Assembly (NCBI GenBank): GCA_963822175.1
Contig: CAWGGJ010000008.1
Coordinates: forward strand, 248,001 to 312,000
Length of the DNA stretch: 64,000 nt
Direction: 5' to 3'
From: FEB-25 sp963822175
GTDB taxonomy: Bacteria > Chloroflexota > Anaerolineae > Anaerolineales > UBA4823
A model generated the notes under the pieces. The model did no database searches. It saw only the letters and a program-made list of their open reading frames with translations, and was not told the origin of the DNA. The position numbers and the translations under genes were made by a program. Shown here one piece after another: positions 62,944 through 64,000 of this stretch (position 1 is its first letter; the number at the start of each line of letters is the position of its first letter).

Positions 62944-63999
62944 TTATTTCACTTCAATTTTCTTACCAAGAAAATTCCCAAAATTAGTAGCCGCATCTAT
63001 GATCAATCTGACAATTATTTTATCTGGTTTGGTGAAGTAATCCAGCTCCAGTAGCAAGGTATTCTTTTTGATCGTTCGTTTCCAGATCCCGGCAACCTGC
63101 CCATTGACCAAGATGATGGGTCTGAATACTCCCCGGTCGGATATCTCCTTCATATGATGCTCGAATTCTACAGATATGGATGCACTTCGATCGGTGTAGC
63201 TGATGAGGAATTCATCATAGGTGGGTAATAAAAACACGGATGGTTGATCGGGTTGTTGTGTAGCTACGTCATCGGTCATCCAATAAGTGCGTCCTTTGAT
63301 TGTCTGTGGGTTGAAATCTGTTTTCACCATTTCAAGTGCCTGGCGGGCGTCACCTGTGGTTAATCCTGACCACCAGGTGAAATCCTGTAAGGTTGCCGGA
63401 CAGCGGCTGGTGAAATAACACCTGGCGAGCTTTGCCAGGGCTTCCTCCTTGCTCAGCACTACGGCTTTTGGCACCCGCTCAGATAGCAGGGCGTAGGTTG
63501 GTTTGCCATGTCTGGATGTACCGCTGCACATGATTTTCTCGACCTCCGCGCGTGCAAACAAATGAGACGCCCGGTTTTGGTTCGTGGCGATACCTGCCTT
63601 GCTCAGCTCTGCAATCAACTCCTCCCTGGTGAGATGCATTCCACGGTTTAAAACCTTTTCGATGATGCTGTTACTTTTAGAATAAACGGTTTCGGAGAGC
63701 TCTAATTCCCGATCACGTGAGCTCTGGGCTGCTTTGATCTGTGGGGCAGAGAGATCAAGCAGCCAATATATGTTTTCAGCAGCCACAAAATGCCAGGTCG
63801 GCCTGAGCAGGTGGGTGCGAATGATTTCCGCACCATCGATAGCAGCTTCTATAATTGGATCGGTAATTTCAGGCAAGCGGACACCAATTGCCCACCTGGC
63901 CATGGGATAATCCTGGGCTTGCATCGCGCCCATCCAGGATACAAGTTCTTTAGGGGAGTTAAAGCCCGGGCTGGTCAGTTGTTGGCTGCTGAGGCGAGT
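62944..63999 (-). CDS. Winged-helix AlkZ/YcaQ-like DNA glycosylase family protein, 5' end outside window
   Basis: The frame stays open to the window edge: before the ATG at 63933 it reads TRLSSQQLTSPGFNSPKEL and on, matching the family's N-terminus, so the start lies beyond 64000. About 352 residues are present. Features: the helix with GAMQAQDYPMARWAIG, which holds the QxQ motif (QAQ) used for catalysis in AlkZ-type glycosylases; the HTH_42 winged-helix repeats (LTREELIAELSKAGIATNQNR; ALAKLARCYFTSRCPATLQDFTWWSGL); and a C-terminal QPSVFLLPTYDEFLISYTDR. Members of this family unhook DNA interstrand crosslinks or protect toxin producers. Activity here is inferred from the motif only. Confidence 0.8.
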   Translation of the reverse strand, partial: TRLSSQQLTSPGFNSPKELVSWMGAMQAQDYPMARWAIGVRLPEITDPIIEAAIDGAEIIRTHLLRPTWHFVAAENIYWLLDLSAPQIKAAQSSRDRELELSETVYSKSNSIIEKVLNRGMHLTREELIAELSKAGIATNQNRASHLFARAEVEKIMCSGTSRHGKPTYALLSERVPKAVVLSKEEALAKLARCYFTSRCPATLQDFTWWSGLTTGDARQALEMVKTDFNPQTIKGRTYWMTDDVATQQPDQPSVFLLPTYDEFLISYTDRSASISVEFEHHMKEISDRGVFRPIILVNGQVAGIWKRTIKKNTLLLELDYFTKPDKIIVRLIIDAATNFGNFLGKKIEVK

Positions 64000-64000
64000 G

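Overview
The window looks like a piece of a Chloroflexota genome, most likely an Anaerolineae-type organism. The evidence is indirect: many secreted beta-propeller, beta-helix and subtilase proteins, lipoprotein-anchored ABC binding proteins, DUF6295/DUF5661/DUF4287 small proteins, a 4-hydroxybutyryl-CoA dehydratase-like enzyme, and no outer-membrane porins or LPS genes. No rRNA, tRNA, CRISPR array, transposase or phage gene was seen.

Left part (1-8.6 kb): the 3' end of an N-acyl-D-amino-acid deacylase; a DUF998-like membrane protein; a run of small detoxification-type genes (GNAT, thioredoxin-fold protein, CatA-like acetyltransferase, dienelactone hydrolase, DUF6295, DUF5661 and a decayed second DUF6295 copy); and a very large secreted kelch/subtilase protein broken by two frameshifts. 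From 8.9 to 16.6 kb, on the minus strand, lies a sugar-acid operon: IclR regulator, aldehyde dehydrogenase, RbsA/RbsC/RbsB-type importer, RidA (frameshifted) and KDG kinase. A promoter with an IclR-type palindrome precedes it.

Middle (17-34.6 kb): small single genes, then a four-gene redox module (ferredoxin, FAD-NAD oxidoreductase, membrane b-type cytochrome, cytochrome c with 20 CXXCH motifs) that could carry electrons out of the cell. It is followed by a frameshifted nucleotidyltransferase, a 4-hydroxybutyryl-CoA dehydratase-like enzyme, a surface beta-helix protein, and a UvrA-like protein with four ABC ATPase modules coupled to a terpene-cyclase-like alpha-barrel protein. A MITE-like inverted repeat lies beyond it.

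Right part (35-64 kb): a signalling pair in which a cyclase/AAA protein is translationally coupled to a TPR/PP2C phosphatase; flavodoxin; acetyltransferases; a methyltransferase; a second nucleotidyltransferase; an orphan 7TM sensor (frameshifted); a deaminase; a tandem relic of an ABM-like gene; several secreted proteins (repeat protein, TolB-like propeller, GH5-CBM32 lipoprotein, trypsin-like protease); a C45 peptidase facing an amidohydrolase/dipeptide-importer operon that lacks ATPases; an MBL hydrolase; and the 3' part of an AlkZ-like glycosylase.

Single-base frameshifts interrupt at least four otherwise well-conserved genes, several in G runs. Residual indel errors in the assembly are at least as likely as true gene decay, and functional conclusions on those genes should be read with that in mind.
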